A stretch of DNA of 64,000 nucleotides from Rhodospirillum sp. (GCA_013822765.1 PNKY01000011.1:62001-126000); one strand, 5' to 3'; counted from the stretch's first letter, positions 9,601-18,985 are shown. Notes: a model not told the origin generated them from the letters alone. A program made the numbers and translations.

Positions 9601-9842
9601 CCCTCCTTGCTGGAGAGCTCGTAGGCGTGCATGAAGGCATCGATGCCGCCTTGCCCGACCCGGTTCTCGCGCACCTTGCGCACCAGCTGGCGGGCGCGGG
9701 TGCCGATCCGGTCCTGCAGGTCGGCGGGCAGTTCGGCCTGCGCCAAGAGAGTCTGGACTACACCGGTCTCGTCGGCGCGGTAGTGGGCGCGCAGGCGGGC
9801 GCGCAACGAATCGGGTTGCGGGAGCGGCTCGGTAAAGATCAT
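6678..9842 (-). CDS. putA: Bifunctional proline dehydrogenase / L-glutamate gamma-semialdehyde dehydrogenase PutA
   Basis: A 1054-residue PutA that oxidises proline to glutamate. I chose the ATG at 9842 (MIFTEPLPQP); upstream in-frame sequence is not conserved. The FAD-dependent proline dehydrogenase barrel occupies about residues 80-500 (DIGFTIDAEEADRLDISLD, RLVKGAYWDSEIK, FATHNAHSL). The aldehyde dehydrogenase occupies about 560-1000, with SPWNFPLAIFLGQ, FTGSTDTARAI, the Glu motif AETGGQN and the catalytic Cys in SAGQRCSALRV. There is no N-terminal ribbon-helix-helix domain, so it is a short type that cannot self-regulate as the E. coli enzyme does. It is divergent from the dehalogenase-like gene. 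Confidence 0.96.
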   Translation of the reverse strand: MIFTEPLPQPDSLRARLRAHYRADETGVVQTLLAQAELPADLQDRIGTRARQLVRKVRENRVGQGGIDAFMHAYELSSKEGVVLMCLAEALLRIPDSETANMLIKDKLRDADFSAHLGESDSMFVNASTWALMLTGRIMQMDSTSSDLKGVLKRLVTRSGEPVIRQAVTQAMKILGRQFVMGRDIDEALERAEGMERKGYRYSYDMLGEAARTARDAERYFDAYEAAIASIGRAAAGRGPVKSPGISVKLSALHPRYEMAQRKRTLDEMVPRLVELAKAAKAVDIGFTIDAEEADRLDISLDVIEVVSGDPSLKGWDGLGLAIQAYQKRCLPLVDWLADLARKHRRRLMVRLVKGAYWDSEIKVSQERGLGGYPVFTRKATTDVSYLACARRLLSDGSAFYPQFATHNAHSLAAIIEMAGGEAGARDKLEFQRLHGMGEALYNEVTPAEAMGIPCRVYAPVGSHEDLLAYLVRRLLENGANTSFVNRIVDEKAPLDEIVADPIVRVRKLPQIPHPRIPLPRDLYGSERKNSAGVDLSDPNVLTPLASALDAAASRPASAAPIVGGRELSGKVQAIINPTDTRQTVGQVINATADQVTDAVGRAHRAFEDWSMTPAGDRAACLERAADLLEDAQADVLTLCIREAGKTIPDAIAELREAVDFLRYYAVRARADFARPMPLPGPTGERNQIQLHGRGVFACISPWNFPLAIFLGQVSAALAAGNTVVAKPAEQTPMIAALAVRLLHKAGVPADVLHLLPGDGPSVGAPLVNDPRIAGVAFTGSTDTARAINRALAAKNGAIGPLIAETGGQNVMIVDSSALPEQVVRDVLISSFQSAGQRCSALRVMFVQEDIAGKLTEMLAGAMAELKVGDPAVLATDVGPVIDLDAKKMLTEHAARMKREAKLVYEVPLGPEHAHGHFFAPVAFRIDGLPRLDREVFGPVLHLVHYSADRLDDVLEAVNATGYGLTLGVHSRIDGKVRHIVERLRVGNAYVNRNMIGAVVGVQPFGGEGLSGTGPKAGGPRYLHRFAVERTLTIDTTAAGGNASLLSLNEESAA

Positions 9843-9936
9843 GACAGAACCTTGCGCAAGGATCGGCGAAGCTGGCCTGGAAGTTCGGGGCGGAGCATAG
9901 TCGGATTCCGCGCGGTTGGAAGCAGGAACAGGTGCG

Positions 9937-10821
9937 ATGAGCTTTTTTCCAGGGTTCGAGCAGCGGCGGGTCACGGTCAATGACATCGCTTTCAATGTCC
10001 GGATCGGCGGCAGCGGCAAGCCGCTCCTGATGCTGCACGGCTATCCGCAGACTCACGTCACCTGGCACAAGATCGCGCCCGACCTGGCGCGGCAATTCAC
10101 CGTGATCTGCCCGGACCTGAAGGGCTATGGCGACAGCGACGCGCCGCCGCCGACCGCCGATTCCGGCAACTATTCCAAGCGGGTCATGGGCGTTGAGATG
10201 CTCGCGCTGATGACGGCGCTCGGGCACCGGCGGTTCGCAGTGGTCGGCCACGACCGCGGCGCGCGCGTCGCCTACCGGCTGGCGCTGGACCATCCGGAAG
10301 CTGTGAGCAAGCTGGTCGTGCTCGATATCCTGCCGACCGCGGACTATTGGGACCTCGCCGACCGCACCTTTGCGGTGAACACGTTCCATTGGGGCCTCCT
10401 GGCGCGCGACGGCGGATTGCCCGAGCGGCTGATCGGCAAGGACCCGGAATTCTTCCAGGACTATTTGATGCGGCTGTGGGCGGGCGACTACAGCGCGCTC
10501 GATCCGGAGGCGCTGAAGGAATATCGCCGCTGCTTCGCCAAGCCGGTGAACATCGCCGCCAGCTGCGCCGACTACCGTGCGGGATATGGCATCGACGATG
10601 AACTTGATCGCGCCGACAAGGCAGCGGGGATGAAAATCACGTGTCCGGTCCTGGTGCTGTCCGGCGACCAGTATCTCTCGACCGGCGAGAACCAGGCCGT
10701 CGACATCTGGAAGCGCTGGGCCAGCGATGTGCGTGGTTGCGTGATCCAGAGCGGCCACTTCGTGGCGGAGGAGAAGCCGCAGGAAGTGCTGGCGGCGCTG
10801 GCGCCATTCTTAGAAAGTTGA
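9937..10821 (+). CDS. Alpha/beta hydrolase, haloacetate (fluoroacetate) dehalogenase-like
   Basis: A 294-residue alpha/beta hydrolase starting at ATG 9937, just after an AGGAACAGG site. The oxyanion motif MLHGYPQTHVTWHKIAP, the nucleophile elbow GHDRGARVAYRLALDHP with aspartate as nucleophile, the FHWGLLA halide-binding His-Trp pair and the late GHFVAEEKP catalytic His match fluoroacetate dehalogenases. These enzymes hydrolyse haloacetates to glycolate. Aspartate rather than serine at the elbow argues against an esterase; an epoxide hydrolase is the main alternative. It is cytosolic, with no signal peptide. Confidence 0.85.
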   Translation: MSFFPGFEQRRVTVNDIAFNVRIGGSGKPLLMLHGYPQTHVTWHKIAPDLARQFTVICPDLKGYGDSDAPPPTADSGNYSKRVMGVEMLALMTALGHRRFAVVGHDRGARVAYRLALDHPEAVSKLVVLDILPTADYWDLADRTFAVNTFHWGLLARDGGLPERLIGKDPEFFQDYLMRLWAGDYSALDPEALKEYRRCFAKPVNIAASCADYRAGYGIDDELDRADKAAGMKITCPVLVLSGDQYLSTGENQAVDIWKRWASDVRGCVIQSGHFVAEEKPQEVLAALAPFLES

Positions 10822-10914
10822 ATTGGAACCACGCTCCCAACCTGCCATTCTAAGACTGATCTTCCTGGCTTGTCCGCCCGGGCACACCGTTCTCACAGAT
10901 GCGGGGCCAATGGG

Positions 10915-12133
10915 ATGAAGCGGATATTCGCCGCTCAAGGATCGCTTATCCTCGGCATCTCCCTGGTGCAGCTGGTCAACGGCTACATGGGGACGCTGGT
11001 GGGGATTCGCGTCGCCGCCGCCGAAGCCGACGCGCTTCAGACGGGAATTGTGACGTCGGCGTTCTTCTTCGGCTATGCGATCGGGTCCGTGCTCTGCAAG
11101 GGCATCATCCAGCGCAGCGGTCACATCCGCGCTTTCGCGGCGTTCGCGGCGACTGTCGCGATCGGGGTCCTGGGGCTCGCTCTCTACTTCCACCCAGCGC
11201 TATGGACGATCTTCCGGCTCATGATGGGCTTCGGCGCCGGCCTTTTTGTCGCAACCGAAAGCTGGCTCAACGTCAAATCAATACCCGAGACCCGGGCAAA
11301 GTGTTCTCGGTCTACATGGTTGCCACCTATCCCACCTTCGGCGGAAGCCAGTTCGTCCTGCTCCTGAGTGCGCCGGAGGGCGCGCTGCTGTTCCAACTGG
11401 GCGCAATGATCCTGTGCCTCGCGCTCATCCTGGTCGCTACCACGCGCAGCGAGCAGCCCATGATCACGGAAACCGTGCGGCTGCGAGTTGGCGAAGTGTT
11501 CCGCGCGGCCCCGATCGCGGCGGTCGGTTGCCTGGTTGCGGGCATCAACAGCGGCGCCTTCTTTGCGCTGATGCCGGTGTTCGGCCATGCCCAGGGGCAT
11601 TCCGTGCTCGAGATCTGCTCCTATATCGCACTCGCGATCTTCGGCGGCATGCTGCTGCAGGTGCCGGCGGGCAAGATGTCAGACCGGTTCGACCGCCGCG
11701 TCGTTGCCGGCTCTTGCGCGCTCGCATTCGGCGCTCTCGCGGTGGCGATCCCCTGGGCGCGGGGGACCATCGCGCTCGAGCCATTGTGGCTGCTGCTGGG
11801 CGGCTTCATGTCGGTCATCTATCCGGTATGCGTCGCGCACGCCAATGACCGGATGCCGGCGGAGCGCGCGGTTGCGGTGAGCGGGCGCTTGATCCTGATC
11901 TTCGGTGTCGGTTCGGCCTTGGGACCACTTTTGGGGTCTGCAGTCATGTCTGCCTACGGTGTGGTCGGGCTGCTCCATTTCATGGCGGCGACCGCGGGAT
12001 TGTTCGCGTCGCGGCCCTGACGCGTCGCGTTCTGGTCGCGCCGCCATCCTTCAAGCGGTCGAGGCCGTTCCTGCTCCTGGAGGCGATATTCGCCCAGAAC
12101 CTGGCGCATGCGCCGAACGAGCCCGCGACTTGA
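10915..12133 (+). pseudogene. MFS transporter with two frameshifts
   Basis: Three consecutive frames together encode one major-facilitator protein of about 406 residues. Frame one starts at ATG 10915 (MKRIFAAQGSLILGISLVQL) and runs to ESWLNVKSIPETR. At the G-run 11294-11296 a one-base deletion moves it to the frame reading GKVFSVYMVATYPTF, which continues through several helices to AGLFA. Near 12006 a second one-base loss moves it to the frame VAALTRRVLVAPPSFKR, ending at TGA 12131-12133. As written, the product would stop at 11367. The fold resembles YcaD-type efflux transporters. Either the gene is decaying or the assembly has two indels. Confidence 0.8.
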
Positions 12134-12169
12134 TGCGGACGCGGCCGGCCAAGGTCACCTGACCAAACT

Positions 12170-12835
12170 TCAACCGCCGAGCGGAATGGCGACGAGAACC
12201 AGCGCGACGCCGATCGACATGACGAGGAAGCCGGAGAACAGCGGCTTTGCCCCGACATGCTTGCCCCAGAGATAGCCGACCAGGAACAGCAAGACTGTCA
12301 TGATACCGTTCGAGGCTCGCAGCGCGATGTAGCTGTCCTCCAGGAGCAGGAACGGAATGGCGGCCGGAACCGCCGTCAGCACCACCAGCACGAACACCAG
12401 GAGCGCCGCGCGGCCGTCATCCGCCGTCAATCCGACTCGCGCGTCGGCGCTATTGCGCGCGTCAGCCGCAACCGTCGCATAAAAGCTCTCCCGGCTGTCG
12501 CGCGCCGCCAGCCCGGAAAGGCCCTCTTCCAGCTCCTCGCGGACCAGAGCCAGCGCGGTCGCATCCGCTTGGCCGCGACGCAGGGTGGCCTGCATGCTGG
12601 CGAGGCGCCGGCGCTCATGAAGCGTGCCAAGCAGATAGAGAAAAGCATCGATGATGCCCCAGGCGACATTGCAGCCGAGCGCGGCGATCATGAGCTCGCG
12701 CCCGTCGGTCGGCTCGTCGGCGCCGAGCACGCGCGCGCCGAGGGTGAAGGTCATCACCATGATCATGCCAAAGATCAGCTCGCCCATGGTGCTGGCGGGA
12801 TCGAGATTGCGATGCAGCCGGTGGAACGCCGCCAT
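12170..12835 (-). CDS. VIT1/CCC1-like membrane protein
   Basis: A 221-residue integral membrane protein. I chose the ATG at 12835 (MAAFHRLHRNLDP), 9 nt after GGGGAGG. Helices are visible at MGELIFGMIMVMTFTLGARV, MIAALGCNVAWGIIDAFLYLLG, ALLVFVLVVLTAVPAAIPFLLL, IMTVLLFLVGYLWG and LVMSIGVALVLVAIPLG, with a charged helical segment between the second and third. This matches vacuolar-iron-transporter-like proteins (VIT1/CCC1 superfamily). The CDF metal exporter gene lies 13 nt upstream on the same strand, so the pair probably handles divalent metal. The metal specificity cannot be read. Confidence 0.72.
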   Translation of the reverse strand: MAAFHRLHRNLDPASTMGELIFGMIMVMTFTLGARVLGADEPTDGRELMIAALGCNVAWGIIDAFLYLLGTLHERRRLASMQATLRRGQADATALALVREELEEGLSGLAARDSRESFYATVAADARNSADARVGLTADDGRAALLVFVLVVLTAVPAAIPFLLLEDSYIALRASNGIMTVLLFLVGYLWGKHVGAKPLFSGFLVMSIGVALVLVAIPLGG

Positions 12836-12848
12836 GAATTGCCTCCCC

Positions 12849-13748
12849 CTATGCCGTCGGCCGCCCGGATCGCGACGGGAACTGCCAATAGACATGATCG
12901 ACGGTCCTGCCCATCAGCTTTGCGATATGCGCCTTGATCTCCTCGCCGATCGCATTGAGGCGCACATAGTCGACGTTCGCCGGCAACGTCTCCGGCGCGA
13001 CGTGGACGAACAGCAGGCAATGTTCCGAGTCCATGAGGCTCGAGACCACCTTGAGATCGATGCCGGCGCGCTCGCGGATCGCCCGCTCGATCTCGGCGTT
13101 GATCCCGAGATCCGCGAGATCGATCAGCACTTCCTTGTTGAGCTTCGCCAAGGCGATCGCCATGGCGCCCAGCAGGAGGCCGATGACGATCGAAATGATC
13201 GCATCCATTCTTGGCGCCGGCTCTCCGAACCTTGACCAGAAGGCCACAAACAGGGTGATCGCGATGCCGAGAAGGGCGACCGAATCCTCCAGGAGCACGG
13301 CCAGTACGGTGGTGTTGGTCCGCGCGGCCTTGAGCCCGGCCATGCCGCCGATCTCGCGCCACGCCACCCGGAAGGTATAGGTCTCGAGCAAGCCCGCGAA
13401 AATCAGCAGCCCTATCGCCAGGTTGGAGAATGGCGTTCCCGGCTCGTGATGCTGGAGCGCCTCGATGCCGTGACGGACCGAAATGCCGCATCCCAGGAAC
13501 AGCACGGAGATCGACGACACCAAGGCCCAGAAGTAGCGTTCCTTGCCGAAGCCGAACGGATGGAGGACCGTCGACTTCCTGGCCGCCTTGACCTCACCGA
13601 CCTTCAGCAGCACCTGGTTGATGACGTCGGTCGCCGAATGGATCGTCTCGGCAAACAAGGTCGGAGAGCCGGTCGTGAGGAATCCGAACAGCTTGGAGGC
13701 GGTAATGACGCTGTTGGTAGCGATCGATACGGTGACGGACTTCGACAT
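12849..13748 (-). CDS. Cation diffusion facilitator (CDF) metal transporter
   Basis: A 299-residue CDF family protein that should export divalent metal in exchange for protons. The first metal-site helix reads ETIHSATDVINQ, giving His and Asp. A second conserved segment is HPFGFGKERYFWALV, with further helices FSNLAIGLLIFAGLLE and TTVLAVLLEDSVALLGIAITL; the second-site first position is Glu rather than the usual Asp. The cytosolic C-terminal domain runs from about residue 205 to 299 (VLIDLADLGINAEIERAIRE to VDHVYWQFPS). It is the first gene of a two-gene unit with the VIT-like protein. Confidence 0.9.
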   Translation of the reverse strand: MSKSVTVSIATNSVITASKLFGFLTTGSPTLFAETIHSATDVINQVLLKVGEVKAARKSTVLHPFGFGKERYFWALVSSISVLFLGCGISVRHGIEALQHHEPGTPFSNLAIGLLIFAGLLETYTFRVAWREIGGMAGLKAARTNTTVLAVLLEDSVALLGIAITLFVAFWSRFGEPAPRMDAIISIVIGLLLGAMAIALAKLNKEVLIDLADLGINAEIERAIRERAGIDLKVVSSLMDSEHCLLFVHVAPETLPANVDYVRLNAIGEEIKAHIAKLMGRTVDHVYWQFPSRSGRPTA

Positions 13749-13835
13749 GGCGCCCCCTCGCGCTTGCGTCGTCCCAACCGCGGGAGCTTAGTCCGCCGAT
13801 TGGCGCGTGTAAACGAGGGGTCTCGATCGAGAGCC

Positions 13836-15299
13836 CTATCCCGCCAGCTTGGCCTTGAGCCGCTCGTTGAGCAGTGCCGGGTTGGCCTTTCCGCCGGTCG
13901 CCTTCATCACCTGGCCGACGAAGAAGCCGAGCAGCTTGTCCTTGCCGCCACGGTATTCGGCGACCTTGTCGGCGTTCTTGGCCATGATGTCGTCGATCGC
14001 GGCGTCGATCGCGCCGGTGTCGGTGACCTGACGCAGGCCCTTGTCCTCGACGATCTGCTTGGCGGGCTTGCCGCTCTCGAACATCTCGGCGAACACGTCC
14101 TTGGCGGTGCGGCCGGAGATCGTGTTGTCGGCGATGAGGTCGATCAGGCCGCCCAGTGACTCCGACGAAACCGGCGAGTCGGCGATGCCCTTGCCGCCCT
14201 TGTTGAGCAGGGCGGCGAGATCGCCCATCACCCAATTGGCGGCGAGCTTGGCATCGCGGCCCTTGGCGACCGATTCGAAGAAGGCGCCGGTCTCTTTTTC
14301 GCTGACCAGCACGCTGGCGTCGTAGTCGCTGAGGCCGTACTCCTTGGTGAAGCGCGCGCGCTTCTCGTCCGGCAGCTCCGGCAGCGTCGCCTTGATCTCG
14401 CTCACCCACTTCGGGTCGAGCACCAGCGGCAGCAGGTCCGGATCCGGGAAATAGCGGTAATCGTGCGCATGTTCCTTGGAGCGCATGGAGCGCGTCTCGC
14501 CCTTGTTGGGGTCGTAGAGCCGCGTCTCCTGCTTGATCGATCCGCCGTCCTCGATGATCTCGATCTGGCGGCGCGCCTCGTACTCGATCGCCTGCTGGAC
14601 GTAGCGGATCGAATTGACGTTCTTGATCTCGCAACGCGTGCCCAGCTCGCCGCCCGGCTTGCGCACCGAGACGTTGACGTCGCAGCGCATGGACCCTTCC
14701 TCCATGTTGCCGTCGCAGGTGCCGAGATAGCGCAGGATCGAGCGCAGCTTCTTCAGGTAAGCCGCAGCCTCTTCCGACGAGCGCATGTCGGGCTCCGACA
14801 CGATCTCCATCAGCGCAATGCCCGAGCGGTTGAGGTCGATGTAGCTCTTGGTCGGATGCTGGTCGTGCAGGCTCTTGCCGGCGTCCTGCTCCAAATGCAG
14901 GCGCGTGATGCCGACGTGGCGCTTCACGCCGTCGGCCAAGTCGAGCGTGATGACGCCCTTGCCGACGATCGGCTGGGTATACTGCGAGATCTGATAGCCG
15001 GCGGGCAGATCGGCGTAGAAATAGTTCTTTCGGTCGAACACCGACTTGAGGTTGATCTCCGCCTTGAGGCCAAGGCCGGTGCGCACCGCCTGCTCCACGC
15101 AGACCTTGTTGATCACCGGCAACATACCGGGGAACGCGGCATCGACCAGGCTGACCTGGCTGTTCGGCTCCGCCCCGAAGGTGGTGGAAGCGCCGGAGAA
15201 CAGCTTGGATTCGGAAATCACCTGGGCATGCACCTCCAGCCCCAGGATGATCTCCCACTTGCCGGTACGGCCTTCGATCAGGTTCTTTTCATCACTCAT
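13836..15299 (-). CDS. gatB: Asp/Glu-tRNA amidotransferase subunit B
   Basis: A 487-residue GatB, the kinase/tRNA-binding subunit of the amidotransferase that makes Gln-tRNA(Gln) (and where needed Asn-tRNA(Asn)) from mischarged tRNA. The N-terminus [13 protein letters not shown], the [15 protein letters not shown] segment, and the C-terminal YqeY-like tail ([19 protein letters not shown]) are all typical. It is the last gene of gatC-gatA-gatB, starting 3 nt after the gatA stop. Confidence 0.97.
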   Translation of the reverse strand: MSDEKNLIEGRTGKWEIILGLEVHAQVISESKLFSGASTTFGAEPNSQVSLVDAAFPGMLPVINKVCVEQAVRTGLGLKAEINLKSVFDRKNYFYADLPAGYQISQYTQPIVGKGVITLDLADGVKRHVGITRLHLEQDAGKSLHDQHPTKSYIDLNRSGIALMEIVSEPDMRSSEEAAAYLKKLRSILRYLGTCDGNMEEGSMRCDVNVSVRKPGGELGTRCEIKNVNSIRYVQQAIEYEARRQIEIIEDGGSIKQETRLYDPNKGETRSMRSKEHAHDYRYFPDPDLLPLVLDPKWVSEIKATLPELPDEKRARFTKEYGLSDYDASVLVSEKETGAFFESVAKGRDAKLAANWVMGDLAALLNKGGKGIADSPVSSESLGGLIDLIADNTISGRTAKDVFAEMFESGKPAKQIVEDKGLRQVTDTGAIDAAIDDIMAKNADKVAEYRGGKDKLLGFFVGQVMKATGGKANPALLNERLKAKLAG

Positions 15300-15301
15300 G
15301 A

Positions 15302-16789
15302 TCAGTATCCTGCCGGCTTGGCGGTAAAGTTGGCGCTGCTCTCGATCACGCCGCCGACGCGGACCAGGGTCTCTTCGTCGAACGCGCGGCCGATCAGCTG
15401 CAATCCGAGCGGCAGGCCCTGGCCGTCGAGGCCGCCGGGCACCGAGATGCCGGGCAGGCCGACCAGATTCGCCGTCACGGTGAACACATCGTTCAGATAC
15501 ATCTGGATCGGATCGTCGGTGCCCTCACCTTCGGCGAACGCGGCCGACGGGGTCGAGGGCGTCAGGATCACGTCGACATTCTTGAAGGCGCGGTCGAAGT
15601 CGCGCGCGATCAAGGTGCGCAGGCGCTGCGCCTTCAGGTAATAGGCATCGTAGTAGCCGGCCGACAGCACATAGGTGCCGATCATGATGCGGCGGCGCAC
15701 TTCCTTGCCGAAGCCGTCCGCGCGCGTCTTCTCATACATGTCGTCCAGGCTCTCGCCCGGCACGCGCAGGCCGAAGCGCACGCCGTCATAACGCGCGAGG
15801 TTGGAAGAGGCCTCGGCGGGTGCGATGATGTAGTAAGTCGGCAGGGCGTATTTGGTGTGCGGCAAAGAGACTTCCTTGATCTCCGCGCCGGCCTTCTTCA
15901 GCCACTCGGCTCCCTCATGCCACAGCTTTTCGATCTCGGGCGACATGCCGTCGAGGCGATATTCCTTTGGAATCCCGACGCGCAGGCCGCGCACGTCGCC
16001 GGTGAGCGCCTTGGTGTAGTCCGGCACCGGCAGGTCGACCGAGGTGGAATCCTTCGGATCGTAGCTCGCCATCGCGCCCAGCATCAGCGCGCAATCCTTG
16101 ACGCTGCGGGCCATCGGCCCCGCCTGGTCGAGCGACGAGGCGAACGCGACGATGCCCCAGCGCGAGCAGCGGCCATAGGTCGGCTTGATGCCGACAGTGC
16201 CGGTGAAGGCAGCCGGCTGGCGGATCGAGCCGCCGGTGTCGGTCGCGGTGGCGCCAAGCGCCATGCGCGCGGCGACCGCTGAAGCCGAGCCGCCGGAGGA
16301 GCCGCCCGGCACCAGGCGCTTGTTGTCGCCCCGCCCATCTTTCCCTTGGCGCCGCCACGGATTGCCGACGCCGCCGAAATGGGAGGTGAGATTGCTGGAA
16401 CCCATGGCGAACTCGTCCATGTTCACCTTGCCCAGCATCACCCCGCCCGCTTTCCACAGGTTGGCGGTCACAGTCGATTCATACGGAGGCTTGAAACCCT
16501 TCAGGATCTTCGAGCCGGCGGTGGTCTGCACGCCCTCAGTGCAGAACAGGTCCTTGATCGCGAGCGAGATGCCCTCGAGCGTGCCGACCTGGCCCTTGGC
16601 GCGGCGCTCGTCGGACGCCTTTGCCATGGCGAGCGCCTTGTCCGGCGTCTCGACCACATAGGCGTTGAGGTCGCGATGCTTTTCCATCGCCTTCAGGTGC
16701 GCGTGCGCCAGCTCGACTGCGCTGAATTCCTTCTTGGCGAGGCCATCCAGCGCGCCGGCGATGGTGAGGCCGTTCAATTCCGCGCTCAT
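15302..16789 (-). CDS. gatA: Asp/Glu-tRNA amidotransferase subunit A
   Basis: A 495-residue amidase-signature enzyme, the glutaminase subunit of GatCAB. The Ser-cisSer-Lys triad is intact: Lys in [11 protein letters not shown], cis-Ser in [14 protein letters not shown] and nucleophile Ser in [13 protein letters not shown]. The ammonia released is passed to GatB. The start ATG overlaps the gatC stop by 4 nt, implying translational coupling. Confidence 0.97.
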   Translation of the reverse strand: MSAELNGLTIAGALDGLAKKEFSAVELAHAHLKAMEKHRDLNAYVVETPDKALAMAKASDERRAKGQVGTLEGISLAIKDLFCTEGVQTTAGSKILKGFKPPYESTVTANLWKAGGVMLGKVNMDEFAMGSSNLTSHFGGVGNPWRRQGKDGRGDNKRLVPGGSSGGSASAVAARMALGATATDTGGSIRQPAAFTGTVGIKPTYGRCSRWGIVAFASSLDQAGPMARSVKDCALMLGAMASYDPKDSTSVDLPVPDYTKALTGDVRGLRVGIPKEYRLDGMSPEIEKLWHEGAEWLKKAGAEIKEVSLPHTKYALPTYYIIAPAEASSNLARYDGVRFGLRVPGESLDDMYEKTRADGFGKEVRRRIMIGTYVLSAGYYDAYYLKAQRLRTLIARDFDRAFKNVDVILTPSTPSAAFAEGEGTDDPIQMYLNDVFTVTANLVGLPGISVPGGLDGQGLPLGLQLIGRAFDEETLVRVGGVIESSANFTAKPAGY

Positions 16790-17073
16790 TCGACCACCTT
16801 CGGCACGGTGAAAAAGCCATGCGCGGCATCGGGCGCGTTGGCCAGGATCTTGTCCGGGTAGCCGCCGTCGGTGATCACATCCTCGCGCTGCGGCAGGTTG
16901 CGGTGTAGGACCCCCGACATCGGCTCGACGCCCGTCGTGTCGACCTCGTTCAGTTGCTCGATCCAGGTCATGATCCCGGAGAGCTCCGTAGCGAGGGCGT
17001 TGAGCTCCGCCTCCGGCACCTTGATGCGGGCCAGCATGGCGATATGGGCAACGGTCTCGCTGTCTAACGACAT
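16786..17073 (-). CDS. gatC: Asp/Glu-tRNA amidotransferase subunit C
   Basis: A 95-residue GatC, the belt that holds GatA and GatB together. It begins [19 protein letters not shown] and has the typical [22 protein letters not shown] helix-turn and the late FFTVPKVVE tail. It is the first gene of the operon, and its stop overlaps the gatA start. The 69-nt gap upstream separates it from lysE on the same strand; no clear promoter is visible there. Confidence 0.96.
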   Translation of the reverse strand: MSLDSETVAHIAMLARIKVPEAELNALATELSGIMTWIEQLNEVDTTGVEPMSGVLHRNLPQREDVITDGGYPDKILANAPDAAHGFFTVPKVVE

Positions 17074-17142
17074 GGCATTCCAGCTATTTCGGGGTTGACC
17101 TGGCCTGGGCCCAAAGAGCCCGGCAAAGCGGGCCGGACCCTA

Positions 17143-17817
17143 TCACTGGGTCATTAGCTTCGCAACCAGCGGCTGGGCAAAGGCCTGCAGCGGCTCGACC
17201 AGCACATAGAGCCCGAACCCGATAATGGCGGCGGCCGAGCCGCGGTTGATCCACAGCATGGTCGTGGGGCTGATCCGGTGCCGGATGAGGCCGATGACAA
17301 AGGCCAGGGCGACCCACCAGACCGCCGAGCCGGCGAACACCCCGATCAGCAGCGCCGGAATTTCGGTCAACGGAAAACCGCGCAGGCCCGACACGCCCGC
17401 AAACAGCCCCGCGAAAGACAGGATGGTCATCGGATTGGTGAGGGTGAGCCCCAGGGTCATGACGAAATCAGCGGTGAGGCTTTTTGGTACCTCCTGCTCT
17501 TCCGCCACGGCGACCGGTTGCTTGCGCGCGAGATAGATGCCGAACGCGATCAGCACGATGCCGCCCACCAGCTTGAGCCAGGATTCCCCCGAGGTGAGCG
17601 CCGCGCCGACGAAACTGATGCCGTAGGCGCCGATCGCGGCGTAGATCGTGTCGGCGACCGCCACGCCCATGCCGGCGGCGATGCCGGCGATCCGACCGCG
17701 CTCCAGGGTCGTGCGGATGCACAGCATGGCGATCGGCCCGATCGCCGCGGCGACCAGGAAGCCGATGGCCCCGCCCTGCACCAGCACCCACGTCTGCGTC
17801 ACGAGGAGGTCAAGCAT
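17143..17817 (-). CDS. LysE family amino-acid exporter
   Basis: A 224-residue LysE/RhtB-type membrane protein. The signature GFLVAAAIGPIAMLCIRTTLERG is near the N-terminus, followed by AGMGVAVADTIYAAIGAYG, LVGGIVLIAFGIYLARK, and the central LGLTLTNPMTILSFAGLFAG with the conserved N-P pair. About six helices are visible. It should export amino acids. Its start lies 8 nt inside the end of the upstream Lrp-type regulator gene, so the two form an exporter/regulator operon. Confidence 0.88.
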   Translation of the reverse strand: MLDLLVTQTWVLVQGGAIGFLVAAAIGPIAMLCIRTTLERGRIAGIAAGMGVAVADTIYAAIGAYGISFVGAALTSGESWLKLVGGIVLIAFGIYLARKQPVAVAEEQEVPKSLTADFVMTLGLTLTNPMTILSFAGLFAGVSGLRGFPLTEIPALLIGVFAGSAVWWVALAFVIGLIRHRISPTTMLWINRGSAAAIIGFGLYVLVEPLQAFAQPLVAKLMTQ

Positions 17818-18280
17818 GTACAGTGCCGGGCAGAGACGATGGCAAGATGTGGGTCTCCTTTACCGTGGAGAGAGCGATCAGCGTATGAGTTCGGTCGACC
17901 CCCGCGAGCGGCTTTAGCCGATCCATCAGGAACAGTTCAAGATGCGCGGTGTCGCGCAAACGCAGCTTCAGCAGATAGGAGAAGTCCCCGGTTACATGGT
18001 GGCACTCCAGCACCTCCGGCGCCGCTTTCATGGCCCCGCGGAACCGCCCCTGGCCCTGCGGATCATTGACCGCAACCAGGACAAAGGCGAGCAGAGACAG
18101 GCCCACGGCTGCGGGATCGACGTCGGCAGTCATGCGTCGGATCACCCCCTCCGCCTTAAGGCGCTTCAGGCGGTCGTTGACGGCCGAGGCAGACAACCCG
18201 GCGGCAGAGCCTATCTCGGCATAGGTCTGGGTGCCGTCTGCCTGCAATCGGTCAAGTATGATCCGGTCAATTCCATCCAT
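17810..18280 (-). CDS. Lrp/AsnC family transcriptional regulator
   Basis: A 156-residue regulator. I chose the ATG at 18280 (MDGIDRIILDRLQADGTQTY), the standard Lrp start. The winged helix-turn-helix occupies residues 1-60 (YAEIGSAAGLSASAVNDRLKRLKAEGVI), and the RAM ligand-binding domain follows, with VLECHHVTGDFSYLLKLR matching the effector-binding turn. It probably senses an amino acid and controls the overlapping lysE gene. The strong promoter at 18318-18346 lies upstream. Confidence 0.9.
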   Translation of the reverse strand: MDGIDRIILDRLQADGTQTYAEIGSAAGLSASAVNDRLKRLKAEGVIRRMTADVDPAAVGLSLLAFVLVAVNDPQGQGRFRGAMKAAPEVLECHHVTGDFSYLLKLRLRDTAHLELFLMDRLKPLAGVDRTHTLIALSTVKETHILPSSLPGTVHA

Positions 18281-18317
18281 TGCCGCAAACCATTCGATAT
18301 TTATATGATTTTTCAGA

Positions 18318-18346
18318 GTTCTATTCGGACGATGATCCCCTGTCAA
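18318..18346 (-). promoter_or_regulatory. Promoter for the lrp-lysE operon
   Basis: On the minus strand a perfect TTGACA (18346-18341) is followed after 17 nt by TAGAAC (18323-18318). An A/T-rich stretch (18290-18320) lies just downstream, unusual in this GC-rich DNA and suited to Lrp binding. The predicted start near 18311 leaves about a 30-nt leader. Confidence 0.55.
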
Positions 18347-18408
18347 GGCTTGCCGCAGCCGGTGCGGGGCGACACAATCGCCCTCCTACGGATTGGCGGT
18401 GGTTCGCG

Positions 18409-18906
18409 ATGCGTTTCCTCGGGCGGGCGAAGGGCTTGTTGGCAGCGCTGTTGTGCTGGACCTGGTTCGGCCAGGCCGCGATGGCGGGCGACCTCCAGGC
18501 GCCCTGGGCGCCGTTGCCCGCCGACGCCAAGCTGGTGACCGACCCGGCGGCGCTGACCGCCCTGCTGGCGAACCATACGGTTCGCGGCGTCTATCTGCCG
18601 GACGGCAGCCGTTGGCGCGAATACAGCGCGGCCGACGGTCGCACGGTCTGGGAAGTCGAGGGCTGCCTGCATCCCGGCACCTGGAAGGTCAGCGGCAGCT
18701 CGGTGTGCTATGTCTATCCGACCTGGGACGACGGGCGGCCGCAATGCTTCGTGGTCTACCAGTCCTTGCGCCTGACGCATTTCGTCTGGCTCGATCCGGC
18801 GACCGGCGATCAATGGCTGATCAGCAATGTGGACGCGCTCGACCAGGGCAATCCCGACCAGCTGCCGCTGGAGGGCGCGCCGATCTGCGGCGATCCGGCG
18901 GTGTGA
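18409..18906 (+). CDS. Secreted DUF995-like protein (tandem paralog 1)
   Basis: A 165-residue protein. I chose the ATG at 18409 because MRFLGRAKGLLAALLCWTWF begins a clear signal peptide cleaved near AMA-GD. The mature part has a compact domain with TVRGVYLPDGSRWREYSAADGRT, GCLHPGTWKVSGSSVCYVYP and QCFVVYQS, with several cysteines that could pair in the periplasm. It resembles DUF995-type domains, though I am not sure of that assignment. A paralog follows 79 bp downstream on the same strand. Function unknown. Confidence 0.75.
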   Translation: MRFLGRAKGLLAALLCWTWFGQAAMAGDLQAPWAPLPADAKLVTDPAALTALLANHTVRGVYLPDGSRWREYSAADGRTVWEVEGCLHPGTWKVSGSSVCYVYPTWDDGRPQCFVVYQSLRLTHFVWLDPATGDQWLISNVDALDQGNPDQLPLEGAPICGDPAV

Positions 18907-18985
18907 CTGTGACACCGATGATCCTGACATCGCCACAATCCGTCGATAGAATTGTTCGAAATCGTTCCACAGATTCAGGCGCATC

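Noticed and set aside
13594-15258. 554-codon minus-strand frame over gatB
   Set aside because: Out-of-frame shadow of gatB; no conserved motif, composition dominated by Arg/Gly.
17118-17133. Hairpin GCCCG-N6-CGGGC between lysE and gatC as a terminator
   Set aside because: The stem is only 5 bp and no T-run follows; hairpins this small are common in GC-rich DNA.
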